Origin: Brevibacterium aurantiacum
GTDB taxonomy: Bacteria; Actinomycetota; Actinomycetes; Actinomycetales; Brevibacteriaceae
Assembly (NCBI RefSeq): GCF_900169065.1
Contig: NZ_FXZB01000003.1
Location: 142,167-206,166, forward strand
DNA length: 64,000 nt
Reading direction: 5' to 3'
The first letter of the stretch is position 1. Every line of letters begins with the position of its first letter. A program made the position numbers and the translations under genes. Below the pieces are notes generated by a model. That model saw only the letters and a program-made list of their open reading frames with translations, had not been told where the DNA came from and made no database searches. Of the stretch, positions 1 through 8,974 are shown piece after piece.

Positions 1-1826
1 TCCGAGTATCCGCTGGGCACGATTCCCGCGATGTCGAGTCGGGTCAGCACGAGCATCGCGATACCCGCGATCGCCGGCAGGATGAGAGTCGCGATCGAGG
101 TCAGCACCGAAGCGAGGATCGCGGCCGGCGCCGAGGCGAGTGAGCGCAGAACTCCTCCGCCGTCGGTTCCGCGTTCGAACCGGTGCTTCTGGGCCTTGCG
201 GTCCAATCGTGTGCCGGTGCGGGCGATGATCGACCACAGGAACACGAGGAGTGTCACGAGCAGCGGGCCCAGCGGCATGATCGCGATGGCCAGCAGGATG
301 AGGCCGAAGACCACCCACCCGCCGGTCCGGACCGTCCGATAGGTCATCGGCGCCCAGCCGTAGCCGGGCTGACCTGGCTGACCGGGTCGACTCTGCTGTC
401 CGCCTTGGACTCCTGTGCCGTTGGAATCGGGCCGGGCAGTCCCCTGACCAGCCGGTGGTCCGGCGAGTCCATACCCTGCCCCGCCGAGGTTGGTCCCGGC
501 CATCGCTGAACCGGGAGCGGCCTGGATGCCGCCGTTGGGGTTGCGCACGGGAGGTGCGGTGCCCCGGTTCATCGGGCCTGGGGCCATTGTGGGCGGACTC
601 CCCTGCCCACCGGGCATCATCCCGGAGCGGGCCTGCGGCTGCTGACCTTGCACCGGTTGGCCCTGCACTGGCTGGCCCTGCACTGGCTGGCCCTGCAACG
701 GTTGGGCCTGCGGACGCTGGCCTTGCCCTGGCTGGCCGTGTGGGGAGTAACCCGGCTGTGGGTATCCCTGCGGGTTCGTCCCCCCCGGGTAGCCGCCACG
801 GGGTGAGCCATGGCCGGTTGCACCATAGCCTGAACCGTCAAATCCGGCAGCACCGTAGCCCGCGGCTGCGCCCGCTGCGGCACCACCGGCGGCAGCACCT
901 GCAGCACCAAAAGCGGCAGCTCCGCCATAGCCTGACCCATTGCCTCCACCGCCGTCGACTGCAGGCATCCGCGCCGTGCCCGTCGGGGATGCCTGGTTCG
1001 AGGCCCCGGCTGCGGGTCCGGATCCCAGCTGCGGTTCGCGTCCGGATTCGATGTCGACGAGGGCATCGAGGATCATCTGGCCGCTCGGCCTGCGTTCGGG
1101 CTTCGGGTCGAGGCAGGCCGCGATGAGGGGAACGAAGTTGCGGGGCGCATTGTCGAGGTCGAATTTGCCCATGGCCACTCGCCCCAGCACCGCCTCGAGA
1201 GGCCCCGAACCGTAGGGATTGCGGCCGGTGGCGGCGTAGGCCATGGTCGCGGCCCACCCCCACCAGTCGGTCTTCTCACTTGAGGTCTTGCCATCGGCGA
1301 TCTCCGGTGACAGGTAGCCGGGTGTTCCCATCACGAGGCCGGTCGCGGTCACTCGCACTTCGTCGGCGACCTGGGCGATGCCGAAGTCGATGACCATCGG
1401 TTCGCCGTCCATGATCATGACGTTCGCTGGTTTGAGGTCGCGGTGGATGACACCGGATTCGTGCACGGCGTTGAGGGCATCGAGGAGGGCGTGGCCGAAA
1501 TGGACGAGCTCATCCTCGGCGAAGGGACCGTGGTCCCTGACATCGTCGGACAGCGTCTGCCCGTCGACGAACTCGGTGATGATGAAGGGCTGAGAGGATT
1601 CGAGCTCCGCGTCGAGCACCTCGGCGATTCGGGGATGTTTGATCCTGCGCAGCGTCCTGACCTCGCGTCCGAGGCGTTTGCGAGCGGTCTCATCATTGGC
1701 GATGTGAGGGTGGAGAACCTTGACGGCGACAGGGTTGTTTCCGCCGTCGACACCGAGGTAGACGACACCCATGCCGCCCGAGCCGAGCTCCTCGATGAGG
1801 CGGTAGCCTCCCAGATCCTGATCCAT
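1..1826 (-). CDS. Ser/Thr protein kinase (Hanks type), membrane-anchored, truncated by window edge
   Basis: The frame is open from ATG 1826 to the left edge, so the C-terminus is missing. The kinase domain is N-terminal: glycine loop LGSGGMGVVY (residues 14-23), ATP-binding Lys36 in VAVKVL, catalytic loop HRDLKPAN (128-135) and DFG (147-149). A long Gly/Pro/Gln-rich linker with tandem repeats follows (about 290-500), then two hydrophobic segments (about 500-530 and 570-600) likely to anchor it in the membrane with the kinase inside. I chose this start because the glycine loop follows directly. It is divergent from otsA with a 65-bp gap. Known members phosphorylate cell-wall and metabolic proteins; the target here is unknown. 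A conserved extracellular sensor domain, if any, lies outside the window. Confidence 0.9.
   Translation of the reverse strand, partial: MDQDLGGYRLIEELGSGGMGVVYLGVDGGNNPVAVKVLHPHIANDETARKRLGREVRTLRRIKHPRIAEVLDAELESSQPFIITEFVDGQTLSDDVRDHGPFAEDELVHFGHALLDALNAVHESGVIHRDLKPANVMIMDGEPMVIDFGIAQVADEVRVTATGLVMGTPGYLSPEIADGKTSSEKTDWWGWAATMAYAATGRNPYGSGPLEAVLGRVAMGKFDLDNAPRNFVPLIAACLDPKPERRPSGQMILDALVDIESGREPQLGSGPAAGASNQASPTGTARMPAVDGGGGNGSGYGGAAAFGAAGAAAGGAAAGAAAGYGAAGFDGSGYGATGHGSPRGGYPGGTNPQGYPQPGYSPHGQPGQGQRPQAQPLQGQPVQGQPVQGQPVQGQQPQARSGMMPGGQGSPPTMAPGPMNRGTAPPVRNPNGGIQAAPGSAMAGTNLGGAGYGLAGPPAGQGTARPDSNGTGVQGGQQSRPGQPGQPGYGWAPMTYRTVRTGGWVVFGLILLAIAIMPLGPLLVTLLVFLWSIIARTGTRLDRKAQKHRFERGTDGGGVLRSLASAPAAILASVLTSIATLILPAIAGIAMLVLTRLDIAGIVPSGYS
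646..735 (-). repeat. Tandem 15-bp repeat in kinase linker
   Basis: About six consecutive 15-bp units, the middle ones nearly identical, encode a QPVQG-type pentapeptide repeat within the proline/glutamine-rich linker of the kinase. Copy number may vary between strains because the units are nearly identical. Confidence 0.8.
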
Positions 1827-1891
1827 CACCCTCCCAAGCGTAGTCGAGCGAGTACAGTTCGTTCCAAGGACCGACACAGGAGGAGGCGCAG

Positions 1892-3451
1892 ATGAACACC
1901 GTCAACTCTGCCGAAACCACTACCGCATCTCCGTATGGCGACAGCGATTTCGTTGTTGTCGCAAACCGACTGCCCGTGGACCGGGACCCAGCCGAGACAA
2001 GCCAAGGATGGCGTACCTCACCTGGGGGTTTGGTCACTGCCGTGGCTCCGGTGATGAAGTCTCAGGAGGGTGCGTGGATCGGCTGGACCGGGGTGCCCGA
2101 TGTTGATTTCGACCCGTTCACCATCGACGGCATGCATCTGGTTCCCGTCACCCTCACGAGTGAGGATGTCCTCAAATATTATGAAGGATTCTCCAATGCA
2201 ACTCTCTGGCCTCTCTATCACGATGTGATCGTTCCTCCCGAGTTCCACCGCACCTGGTGGGACTCGTATGTGCGAGTCAATGAGCGCTTCGCGGCCAAGG
2301 TCGCCGAGGTGGCTGCTGAGGGTGCAACCGTCTGGGTCCATGACTATCAGCTCCAGCTGGTTCCGCAGCTGGTGCGACGGATGCGACCGGACCTGGCGAT
2401 CGGGTTCTTCAACCACATTCCCTTCCCGCCGTTCGAGCTCTTCGCCCAGCTGCCCTGGCGCGACGAGATCCTGCGCGGCCTCCTCGGCGCGGACCTCGTC
2501 GGATTCCAGCGTCCGGCCGATGCCGCGAACTTCCGACGTGCTGTGCGTGGGCGTCTCAACTTCACGACGAAGGGCTCAACCGTCAACGTCCCGGCAGGTG
2601 ATTTCCTGCCGGAGCACATCGTGCGCGCCGAGGCCTTCCCCATCTCCATCGACACCCCGTACCTCGAGGAGCTGGCGCGTGATCCGAAGATCATCGAGAG
2701 GGCCCGGCAGATCCGCGAAGAGGTCGGCAATCCGAAGGTCATCATGCTCGGAGTCGATCGGATGGACTATACGAAGGGCATCCGGCACCGTCTCAAGGCG
2801 TTCGGGGAGCTGCTGGCCGAGGGCAAGCTCGACGTCGAGGATGTCGTCCTGATCCAGATCGCGACCCCGTCGCGGGAGCGGCTCGAACAGTACAAGATCA
2901 TCCGTCACGACGTGGAGCTGGCGGTCGGGCGGATCAACGGCGAGCAGGCCGAAGTCGGGTCCATCGCCGTCCACTACCTCCACCATTCCTATCCGCGCGA
3001 TGAGATGACGGCGTTCTTCCTCGCCGCCGACGTCATGCTCGTGACCGCCCTGCGCGACGGGATGAACCTCGTGGCCAAAGAGTATGTGGCCTGCCGCAGA
3101 CGTGACGACGGGGCTCTCGTGCTCTCCGAGTTCACCGGTGCCGCCGACCAGCTCAAGAGTGCTGTGATGGTCAACCCGCACGACATCGGCGACCTCAAGG
3201 CCGGCATCCTCGACGCCGTGCAGATGCATGAGAAGACGCGTTCACGGCGGATGAGGCAGATGCGCAAGAAGATCGCTACGGACACCGTGAGCATCTGGTC
3301 GAAGAAGTTCCTCGCCGAACTCGAGGCCATTCACACGAACCCGGAGGCGATCATCCCCGACCGTCCCGCCGCCCTGCCCGAGCGGTCGACGACGGCCTCG
3401 GATCGCGTCACCTCCACCGTTACACATGCACCTGGTGAGGATCGTCAGTGA
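1892..3451 (+). CDS. otsA: Trehalose-6-phosphate synthase OtsA
   Basis: GT20-family synthase making trehalose-6-phosphate from UDP-glucose (or a related NDP-glucose) and glucose-6-phosphate in the cytoplasm. Visible features are the N-terminal VVANRLPV loop (about 22-29), SPGGLVTA (44-51), VHDYQLQLVP, the GFFNHIPFPP segment, the phosphate-binding GVDRMDYTKGI segment and RDGMNLVAKEYVA near the donor site. The length of 519 aa is usual. ATG 1892 is preceded by an AGG-rich Shine-Dalgarno (1878-1886). The stop overlaps the otsB start by 4 bp, so the two are translationally coupled. Trehalose serves as osmoprotectant and carbon store. Confidence 0.96.
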   Translation: MNTVNSAETTTASPYGDSDFVVVANRLPVDRDPAETSQGWRTSPGGLVTAVAPVMKSQEGAWIGWTGVPDVDFDPFTIDGMHLVPVTLTSEDVLKYYEGFSNATLWPLYHDVIVPPEFHRTWWDSYVRVNERFAAKVAEVAAEGATVWVHDYQLQLVPQLVRRMRPDLAIGFFNHIPFPPFELFAQLPWRDEILRGLLGADLVGFQRPADAANFRRAVRGRLNFTTKGSTVNVPAGDFLPEHIVRAEAFPISIDTPYLEELARDPKIIERARQIREEVGNPKVIMLGVDRMDYTKGIRHRLKAFGELLAEGKLDVEDVVLIQIATPSRERLEQYKIIRHDVELAVGRINGEQAEVGSIAVHYLHHSYPRDEMTAFFLAADVMLVTALRDGMNLVAKEYVACRRRDDGALVLSEFTGAADQLKSAVMVNPHDIGDLKAGILDAVQMHEKTRSRRMRQMRKKIATDTVSIWSKKFLAELEAIHTNPEAIIPDRPAALPERSTTASDRVTSTVTHAPGEDRQ

Positions 3452-4368
3452 CAGCGGATTCGTCACCACAGTCGACTCCCGAATACACTCCCTCGGACGC
3501 CCTCGACCTTGGGCAGCTCACCGGCGCCGATTCGGCTCTCATCGCTCTCGACTTCGACGGTGTCCTCGCCCCGCTGCAGGACAATCCCGAGCTGTCCCGG
3601 ATGCTCCCGGAGTCGGCGCAGGCGATCGCTGGCCTCAGCATCCTGCCCGCGACCCGGGTGGCTCTGGTCTCTGGACGCGACGTCACCACCCTGCGTCGGC
3701 TTGCCGACCCGCCTGTGGGCGTGTGGCTGGTGGGTTCGCACGGCGCCGAGGTGGAGCTGGGCTCCTCGTCTGTCCCCGAGGTGTCGATGACGTCACCTGA
3801 GGTCAGCACCGAGGAACAGCAGATGCTCACCGCCATCGACGCCCACATCGAGTCCTTCGAACTCGACCTGTCCGCGGGGTCAGGCTCGGAGGTACGGTCG
3901 GGCTCGGACATACAGACTGGGTCGGACATGCGGACAGGTTCAGACACCGAGGTGAGGGTGGAGCGGAAGCCGTTCTCACGCACGGTGCACACGCGCGGCC
4001 TCGACGAGGAATTCGCCTCCGCACTGCACGCCCATGTCATCGCCGTGCAGGCCGAATATCCTGGGATCCGCGTTATCGAGGGTCACGACATCACCGAGCT
4101 TGCGGTGAAGACTGCGACGAAGGGTGATGGACTGCGATCCCTCATCGCCGCCGGGTCACCCTCGGCGGTCCTCTACCTCGGCGATGATGTGACCGACGAG
4201 GATGCCTTCGCCGAGCTCGAGAACCTGACCACGAGCCTGAGCATCAAGGTCGGACCCGCCCCGACTCGCGCACCCTGGCGAATCACGGACCCCGACGCGG
4301 TCGCCGAGCTTCTCACCCGTCTGGCGAACGAGCGCCGCGCGCAGGTGGCACACCTGCCACGGGCCTGA
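3448..4368 (+). CDS. otsB: Trehalose-6-phosphate phosphatase OtsB
   Basis: HAD-superfamily phosphatase that releases trehalose from the OtsA product. Motif I is DFDGV at residues 35-39 (two Asp: nucleophile and acid/base), VSGRD follows near residue 73, and the C-terminal metal-binding segment GDDVTDEDAF is intact. The GTG start at 3448 lies within the otsA stop (GTGA overlap), which fixes the start. At 306 aa it is longer than many OtsB proteins because of a low-complexity insert rich in GSD repeats (about residues 143-170) in the cap region. Downstream, the gene converges with the LacI pair. Confidence 0.95.
   Translation: MTADSSPQSTPEYTPSDALDLGQLTGADSALIALDFDGVLAPLQDNPELSRMLPESAQAIAGLSILPATRVALVSGRDVTTLRRLADPPVGVWLVGSHGAEVELGSSSVPEVSMTSPEVSTEEQQMLTAIDAHIESFELDLSAGSGSEVRSGSDIQTGSDMRTGSDTEVRVERKPFSRTVHTRGLDEEFASALHAHVIAVQAEYPGIRVIEGHDITELAVKTATKGDGLRSLIAAGSPSAVLYLGDDVTDEDAFAELENLTTSLSIKVGPAPTRAPWRITDPDAVAELLTRLANERRAQVAHLPRA
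3876..3960 (+). repeat. Imperfect about 21-bp tandem repeat inside otsB
   Basis: Three to four degenerate units encode (S/T)GSD(I/M)(Q/R)T-like heptapeptides. The insert keeps the frame and separates the core of the phosphatase from the second half of its cap. Confidence 0.7.
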
Positions 4369-4413
4369 CGAAGCCTCGGCTCAGGCTCCATCTCATCGGC
4401 GAAGCACACGCTG

Positions 4414-5481
4414 TCAGCGTCGTTGCGGGGGCACTGCACTGGCGCGCAGGACAAGGTCCGGGGTCACCGAATAGTCGATGGCCACCTCGGCGCCGGGATC
4501 GGCCATCATCGCTCTGACCTCGTTGAGCGCGGACACCGCGATCGCCTCCCAGTCGTAGCTGACCTGCGACAGCGGCGGGGCGATGACATCGGCATCGGGC
4601 ATGTCCCCGACCGTGAGCAGGGACAGATCGCGGGGGACGTCGAGGCGAGCGCGGCCGGCAGCCTCGAGAATGCCGAAGGACAGCGAGGGTGCACAGGCGA
4701 TGACGGCCGAACACTGCTGGCCCAGCAGCTCCTCGGCTGCGGCGACGCCGGCCATGGTGCCGCCGGCAGCTTCGACGACGGGGGCCTGATCACGGGTGGC
4801 GGGAATGTGGAGGACCTGGGCGATGGACTTGCGGAACCCGGCGATGCGCACGGCTGCGGCGGAGTCACGCAGCACGACGAGCCCGATCCGACGGTGGCCC
4901 AGGTGGACGAGGTGCTGCACGGCGGTCGCGATTCCGTCCGTGGCGTCGAGGACGATGCGGGAGATGCCGTCCGAGTGTCGGGCGTTGGAGACTCTGATCT
5001 GCGGCAGGTCACGCTCGGCCAGTTTCGCCGCCAGCTCACCGGCCGCTCCCCCGCCGAGGACGATCGCACCCTGCACATGCGGCTTGCTCCCGTGCGGGCC
5101 CAGCAGCGATTCGGCCAGGGCATCGGCGCGTTCAACGGCAGCCTCCACGTGTACGGCCGCGATTCCTTGTGCGAAGACTTTGCTGGTCAGAAGCTCGAAG
5201 AGGCGTGCGTAGGGGTCAACGTTCCCGGGCGCCACGGTGGGTCTGACCAGGGCGATCATCTGCCTGGGCGGTGTCTCCCGGGTGCCCGAATCCACGCCGA
5301 GGATGGCCAAGGCCCGCCTGACCTTGGCCAGGGAACCGGCGGAGACCGAGTCGGGGTTGCGCAGTGCTCGCGAGGCCGTCGCCTTCGACACTCCTGCCGC
5401 CTCGGCGATGGCATCGAGACCTACATGCTTGTGTTCACCAGTCTCGGGAGTGCTGGACGGTGGGTTGGCTGCCGAGTTCAC
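4414..5481 (-). CDS. LacI-family transcriptional regulator (second of a tandem pair)
   Basis: LacI/PurR-type repressor of 355 aa. The helix-turn-helix is at about residues 19-45 (LDAIAEAAGVSKATASRALR), followed by a hinge and a periplasmic-binding-protein-like sensor domain ending in the usual SQVSYDWEAIA-type region. The effector sugar cannot be read from the sequence. Its ATG lies inside the last codons of the upstream LacI gene (4-bp overlap), so both are made from one transcript. It converges with otsB, 45 bp away, making a carbohydrate role plausible but unproven. Confidence 0.88.
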   Translation of the reverse strand: MNSAANPPSSTPETGEHKHVGLDAIAEAAGVSKATASRALRNPDSVSAGSLAKVRRALAILGVDSGTRETPPRQMIALVRPTVAPGNVDPYARLFELLTSKVFAQGIAAVHVEAAVERADALAESLLGPHGSKPHVQGAIVLGGGAAGELAAKLAERDLPQIRVSNARHSDGISRIVLDATDGIATAVQHLVHLGHRRIGLVVLRDSAAAVRIAGFRKSIAQVLHIPATRDQAPVVEAAGGTMAGVAAAEELLGQQCSAVIACAPSLSFGILEAAGRARLDVPRDLSLLTVGDMPDADVIAPPLSQVSYDWEAIAVSALNEVRAMMADPGAEVAIDYSVTPDLVLRASAVPPQRR

Positions 5482-6551
5482 TGTCGCGCCGCCGTCGTTG
5501 AGGCTCGGGCCAAGAGCCGGGGCCGGAACACCGGTGGGACCGATTGGAGGTCATCGCCGGAGATCTTCAGCGTCGACAGTGTCGCGGTGACGAGTGCCTG
5601 CGAGAGTCCCTCGACGTCGATGCCCAGGACTGTGGCCGGCGGACCGGTGAACTTCATCGTCGGCGAGTCACCGAAGCCCACGATCGACATGTCGCGTGGG
5701 ACCTGCAGGTGCCGGTTGCGCAGACCATGCAGAGCCCCGTGCAGCTGCAGTGCCGACTGCACGATCACGGCGGTGCAGGTCGCATCCTTGAGATCGAGGA
5801 CGGCACGCGAACCACCGGAGAAGGACTTCGGAACCTGTGCGATCCAGTCATCGAGCCTGACCCCGAAATTGCGTGCGGGATGTTCGGCCCGGAAGCGTCT
5901 GATCAGCTGGACCGCCAGTTCACCGCTGTCGTTGCAGATGAGACCGATGCGGCGGTGACCGATGGCTTGGAGATGTTCGAAGGCCGTCGTCATTCCCCCG
6001 CCGAGGTCGAGGCGGGCGGCGATGATGTCGCCGCTGACATCATCGGAGTCCACCGCCGACTGTTCGTCGACGCGGATGCAGGGGATATCGGTGTGCAGGC
6101 TCGTCAGGGTCGGCGTCACGAGAGCAACGGCACCGGCATCGACGGCGACCTCAAGCGGGGTCGTCTCGGTTTCGACGGGAGGTCGGGTGATGAGCAGGCC
6201 GTGTTCCTGCAGTGCTGTGGCCACGCGGGTGCAGACCTGAACCTGCCAGTATTCGGGGTTCCCGGGTGCGCTGACGGCGACCAAGCGCCTCGGCGCCTCG
6301 TGCAGGAGGGTGGAGCGGGAGTATCCCAGCGCATCCATGGCCTCAAGCACTCTGGCTCGGGTCTCCTCGGCGACGGCACCGCGCTTGCCGAGGACACGGG
6401 AGACGGTCGCCAAGGACACGCCTGCCCGGGCGGCGACGTCGTCAAGCTTGACCTTCATACCGGGAAGTCTATCGGGGTCAGCCTGCCCGGCGACCACCTC
6501 GGCGATCTGGGCCGCATCGAGCTCCGCCGGTTCAGAATTCGCGTCTCCCAC
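5478..6551 (-). CDS. LacI-family transcriptional regulator (first of a tandem pair)
   Basis: LacI/GalR-type regulator, up to 357 aa. The helix-turn-helix VKLDDVAARAGVSLATVSRV lies at about residues 33-52 of the longest form; LacI proteins usually begin just before it, so ATG 6458 (326 aa) is a strong alternative to GTG 6551. The sensor domain is complete. It is the promoter-proximal gene of the LacI pair and is divergent from the ABC ATPase, with about 270 bp between its start and that gene's ATG. The target is unknown; control of the neighbouring ABC/DUF4032 pair is an inference from divergence only. Confidence 0.87.
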   Translation of the reverse strand: MGDANSEPAELDAAQIAEVVAGQADPDRLPGMKVKLDDVAARAGVSLATVSRVLGKRGAVAEETRARVLEAMDALGYSRSTLLHEAPRRLVAVSAPGNPEYWQVQVCTRVATALQEHGLLITRPPVETETTPLEVAVDAGAVALVTPTLTSLHTDIPCIRVDEQSAVDSDDVSGDIIAARLDLGGGMTTAFEHLQAIGHRRIGLICNDSGELAVQLIRRFRAEHPARNFGVRLDDWIAQVPKSFSGGSRAVLDLKDATCTAVIVQSALQLHGALHGLRNRHLQVPRDMSIVGFGDSPTMKFTGPPATVLGIDVEGLSQALVTATLSTLKISGDDLQSVPPVFRPRLLARASTTAARQ

Positions 6552-6823
6552 CCATGCGACACGCCGTTCTCACAAACTATCTTGTCACTCTGAGGGCCTG
6601 CCCGTCGGGCTGTCAGGATGTGTTGAGCAATCGTGAGATCCGCGGTTTCTCACCCAGCTTTCGCCCAGTTGTGCGCCCGCGCGCTGGCACAGTGCTGAGA
6701 ATCACTCTACGCATTGTCGAATTGACTGTCACCGGGCGCAGTCGACGGCTTAGGATGAGGATGACTGAGCATCCCCGCCAGGTCACCGACGACCAGCTGC
6801 TCACGAATCTTTTAGGAGGAAAC

Positions 6824-7531
6824 ATGTCAACAGTGTCGTTGAATGGCCTCAGTCACGCCTACGAGAACACGGTGTCCCCTTCGGTTCACCCCTTCAACCT
6901 CTTCATCGACGACGGAGAGTTCCTCGTCCTCTACGGCCCGTCCGGGTCCGGCAAGTCAACCATCCTGCGCATGCTCCACGGCCTCGAGGCCCCCAAGACC
7001 GGCACGATCCTCATCGACGGAAACGATGTCACCCATGCCGCGGTCAACGATCGCGATGTCACCCTCGCCCTTGAGAGCTACGCCCTCTACCCGCACATGA
7101 GCGTGCGCGACAACCTCGGATTCGCCCTCCGCGTCGATGGTCTCCCCGCCGAGGAGATCCGCGACCGTGTGGAGTCCGTGACCTCGAAGATCGGGCTGCG
7201 TGACATCCTCGACGATGTGCCCGGCGACCTCTCCGCCCTGCAGCGCCAGACGATCGCCCTGGCCCGGGCCGTGGTCCGTCAGCCCAAGGTCCTCATCATG
7301 GACGAACCGGTCGTCAACCTCGTCCCCGAGCACCAGGCCGACACCCTGCGCCTGGTCAAGGACCTGCAGCAGGAGTTCGGGCTGACCACCCTCTATGCCA
7401 CAGCGAATCTCGAGGACGCAAAGGTCCTCGGCGACCGCATCGCCTTCCTCGACCACGGGCGTCTGATCGGGGTGGAGAAACCTGAAGTCGCCGAGGCGCT
7501 CGTCGCCTCGATCTCGGACGTGGACTCCTGA
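6824..7531 (+). CDS. Degenerate MalK/UgpC-like ABC ATPase
   Basis: This 235-aa protein looks like the nucleotide-binding domain of sugar-importer ATPases but lacks the C-terminal TOBE domain. Walker A GPSGSGKST (38-46) and Walker B KVLIMDEP (155-162, Glu161) are intact. Four other motifs are changed: the Q-loop Gln is Glu84 (ALESYALYPHM), the signature is LSALQ (136-140) instead of LSGGQ, the D-loop Asp is Val167 (VVNLVP), and the switch His is replaced in YATAN (Ala194). ATG 6824 follows a strong SD (TAGGAGGA, 6813-6820). No permease or binding protein is nearby. The next gene, DUF4032, starts 3 bp after the stop. It probably binds ATP; normal transport-coupled hydrolysis looks doubtful. Confidence 0.88.
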   Translation: MSTVSLNGLSHAYENTVSPSVHPFNLFIDDGEFLVLYGPSGSGKSTILRMLHGLEAPKTGTILIDGNDVTHAAVNDRDVTLALESYALYPHMSVRDNLGFALRVDGLPAEEIRDRVESVTSKIGLRDILDDVPGDLSALQRQTIALARAVVRQPKVLIMDEPVVNLVPEHQADTLRLVKDLQQEFGLTTLYATANLEDAKVLGDRIAFLDHGRLIGVEKPEVAEALVASISDVDS

Positions 7532-7534
7532 TCG

Positions 7535-8803
7535 GTGCCCGAGACCACAGCACCGCAGATCCATGCGGTCCACAGTGCCGATCATGATGCGATAGCACAG
7601 CTGCCCTGGCATCTTCCGCTCGGTGACTGGCCCCATGACTTCCTCGGCGGGCTGCCCCGTGGAATCTCCCGCCACGTCGTGCGCTTCGTCGAAATCGGCG
7701 AGGAGGTCCTCGCGATCAAGGAGACCGACGACCGTCGGGCGCTGCGCGAATTCGACATCCTCGGCGTGCTCGGGAATCTGGCCGTGCCCACGGTCGAACC
7801 GCGCGCCTATGTGACCAACCGCAGCACCACCTCGGCGAAGGAGCTGCCCGGAGCGCTGCTGACGGCCTATCTGGACTTCTCACTGCCCTACCGCGCCCTG
7901 TTCTCGCGGTCCCTGGCCGAGGACACGACCGGGCGCCTCGTCGACGCCCTGGCCGTCCTCCTCGCCCGGCTCCACCTCGTGGGCTTCTACTGGGGCGATG
8001 TGTCGCTGTCGAACACCCTGTTCCGGCGCGACGCCGACGCCTATGCCGCCTACGTCGTCGATGCGGAGACCGGTGAGCTCCACGATCAGCTCTCCGACGG
8101 TCAGCGGCAGATGGATCTGCGGATCGCAAAGACGAACATCGCCGGTGACTTCCTCGACCTGCAGGCCGCGGGCCTCATCGATCCCGAGGTCGACCCCCTG
8201 GCCGCCGGGGAGCGCCTGCTCGAGGCCTACAACGGGCTGTGGGCCGAGCTGACCCGGGTCGAGGAGTTCTCCGTCAACGAACGCTGGCGCATCGACGAAC
8301 GCATCCGCCGCCTCAACGACCTGGGCTTCGACCTGGGTGAACTCACCGTGACCACCGACCTCGACGGCGTCAGCCTGCTGGTCGAACCGAAGGTCGTCGA
8401 GCCCAACCACCATTCGCGCAGGCTCCTGCGCCTGACCGGCATCGGCGCCAACGAGAACCAGGCGCGGACCATGCTCAACGACTTAGACTCCCACCGCAGC
8501 GCCCCCGGCTTCACCGGCGGAGCCCACGGTTCGGGAGAACTGCCCGTCGAACTCGGCGAGGAGGAGGCCGCCCGGCATTGGCTCAATGAGGTCTACAAAC
8601 CCCTCATCGCCGCCATCCCGGAGAACCTCACGCACAAGCTGGAACCCGGTCAGATCTTCTACGAATTCATCGAACACCGGCGCGTGATGTCCCGGGCCAG
8701 GCAGCGCGACATCCCGACGATGGAGGCGATCGCCTACTTCATCGTCGACTACCTCTCCAACCTCCCCGACGAAGCGCTCTACGTCGACAGCCAGAAGTTC
8801 TGA
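7535..8803 (+). CDS. DUF4032 protein with protein-kinase-like motifs
   Basis: 422 aa starting at GTG 7535, 3 bp after the ABC ATPase stop. The sequence fits the actinobacterial DUF4032 family, including its C-terminal region. Kinase-fold-like motifs are visible: Lys62 in VLAIKE, a catalytic-loop-like GDVSLSN (154-160, Asp155 and Asn160) in GFYWGDVSLSNTLF, and a possible metal-binding Asp176 in YVVDAETGE. These resemble lipopolysaccharide- or aminoglycoside-kinase-type active sites rather than a pseudokinase. Substrate and role are unknown. Tight coupling suggests it works with the altered ABC ATPase. Confidence 0.85.
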   Translation: MPETTAPQIHAVHSADHDAIAQLPWHLPLGDWPHDFLGGLPRGISRHVVRFVEIGEEVLAIKETDDRRALREFDILGVLGNLAVPTVEPRAYVTNRSTTSAKELPGALLTAYLDFSLPYRALFSRSLAEDTTGRLVDALAVLLARLHLVGFYWGDVSLSNTLFRRDADAYAAYVVDAETGELHDQLSDGQRQMDLRIAKTNIAGDFLDLQAAGLIDPEVDPLAAGERLLEAYNGLWAELTRVEEFSVNERWRIDERIRRLNDLGFDLGELTVTTDLDGVSLLVEPKVVEPNHHSRRLLRLTGIGANENQARTMLNDLDSHRSAPGFTGGAHGSGELPVELGEEEAARHWLNEVYKPLIAAIPENLTHKLEPGQIFYEFIEHRRVMSRARQRDIPTMEAIAYFIVDYLSNLPDEALYVDSQKF

Positions 8804-8974
8804 GCCTCCGGCTGCACAGATTCGGGCAAGGTAGGCCGTGGTCGGGATTCCATTACGTGGAACGTGGACCCGACAGCCGCCTCGGCGGGCATATCTTTGA
8901 GATCACCAGGATCGCCGTCCACGATGACCACCATCATGGCCGTCCACTCGATCAGAACCCCGGAAGGACCTCCG

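Noticed and set aside
4423..5958. Long plus-strand open frame (511 codons) across both LacI genes
   Set aside because: It lies antisense to two clear LacI proteins, shows no domain, and has the Gly/Asp/Arg bias of reverse-strand reading in high-GC DNA.
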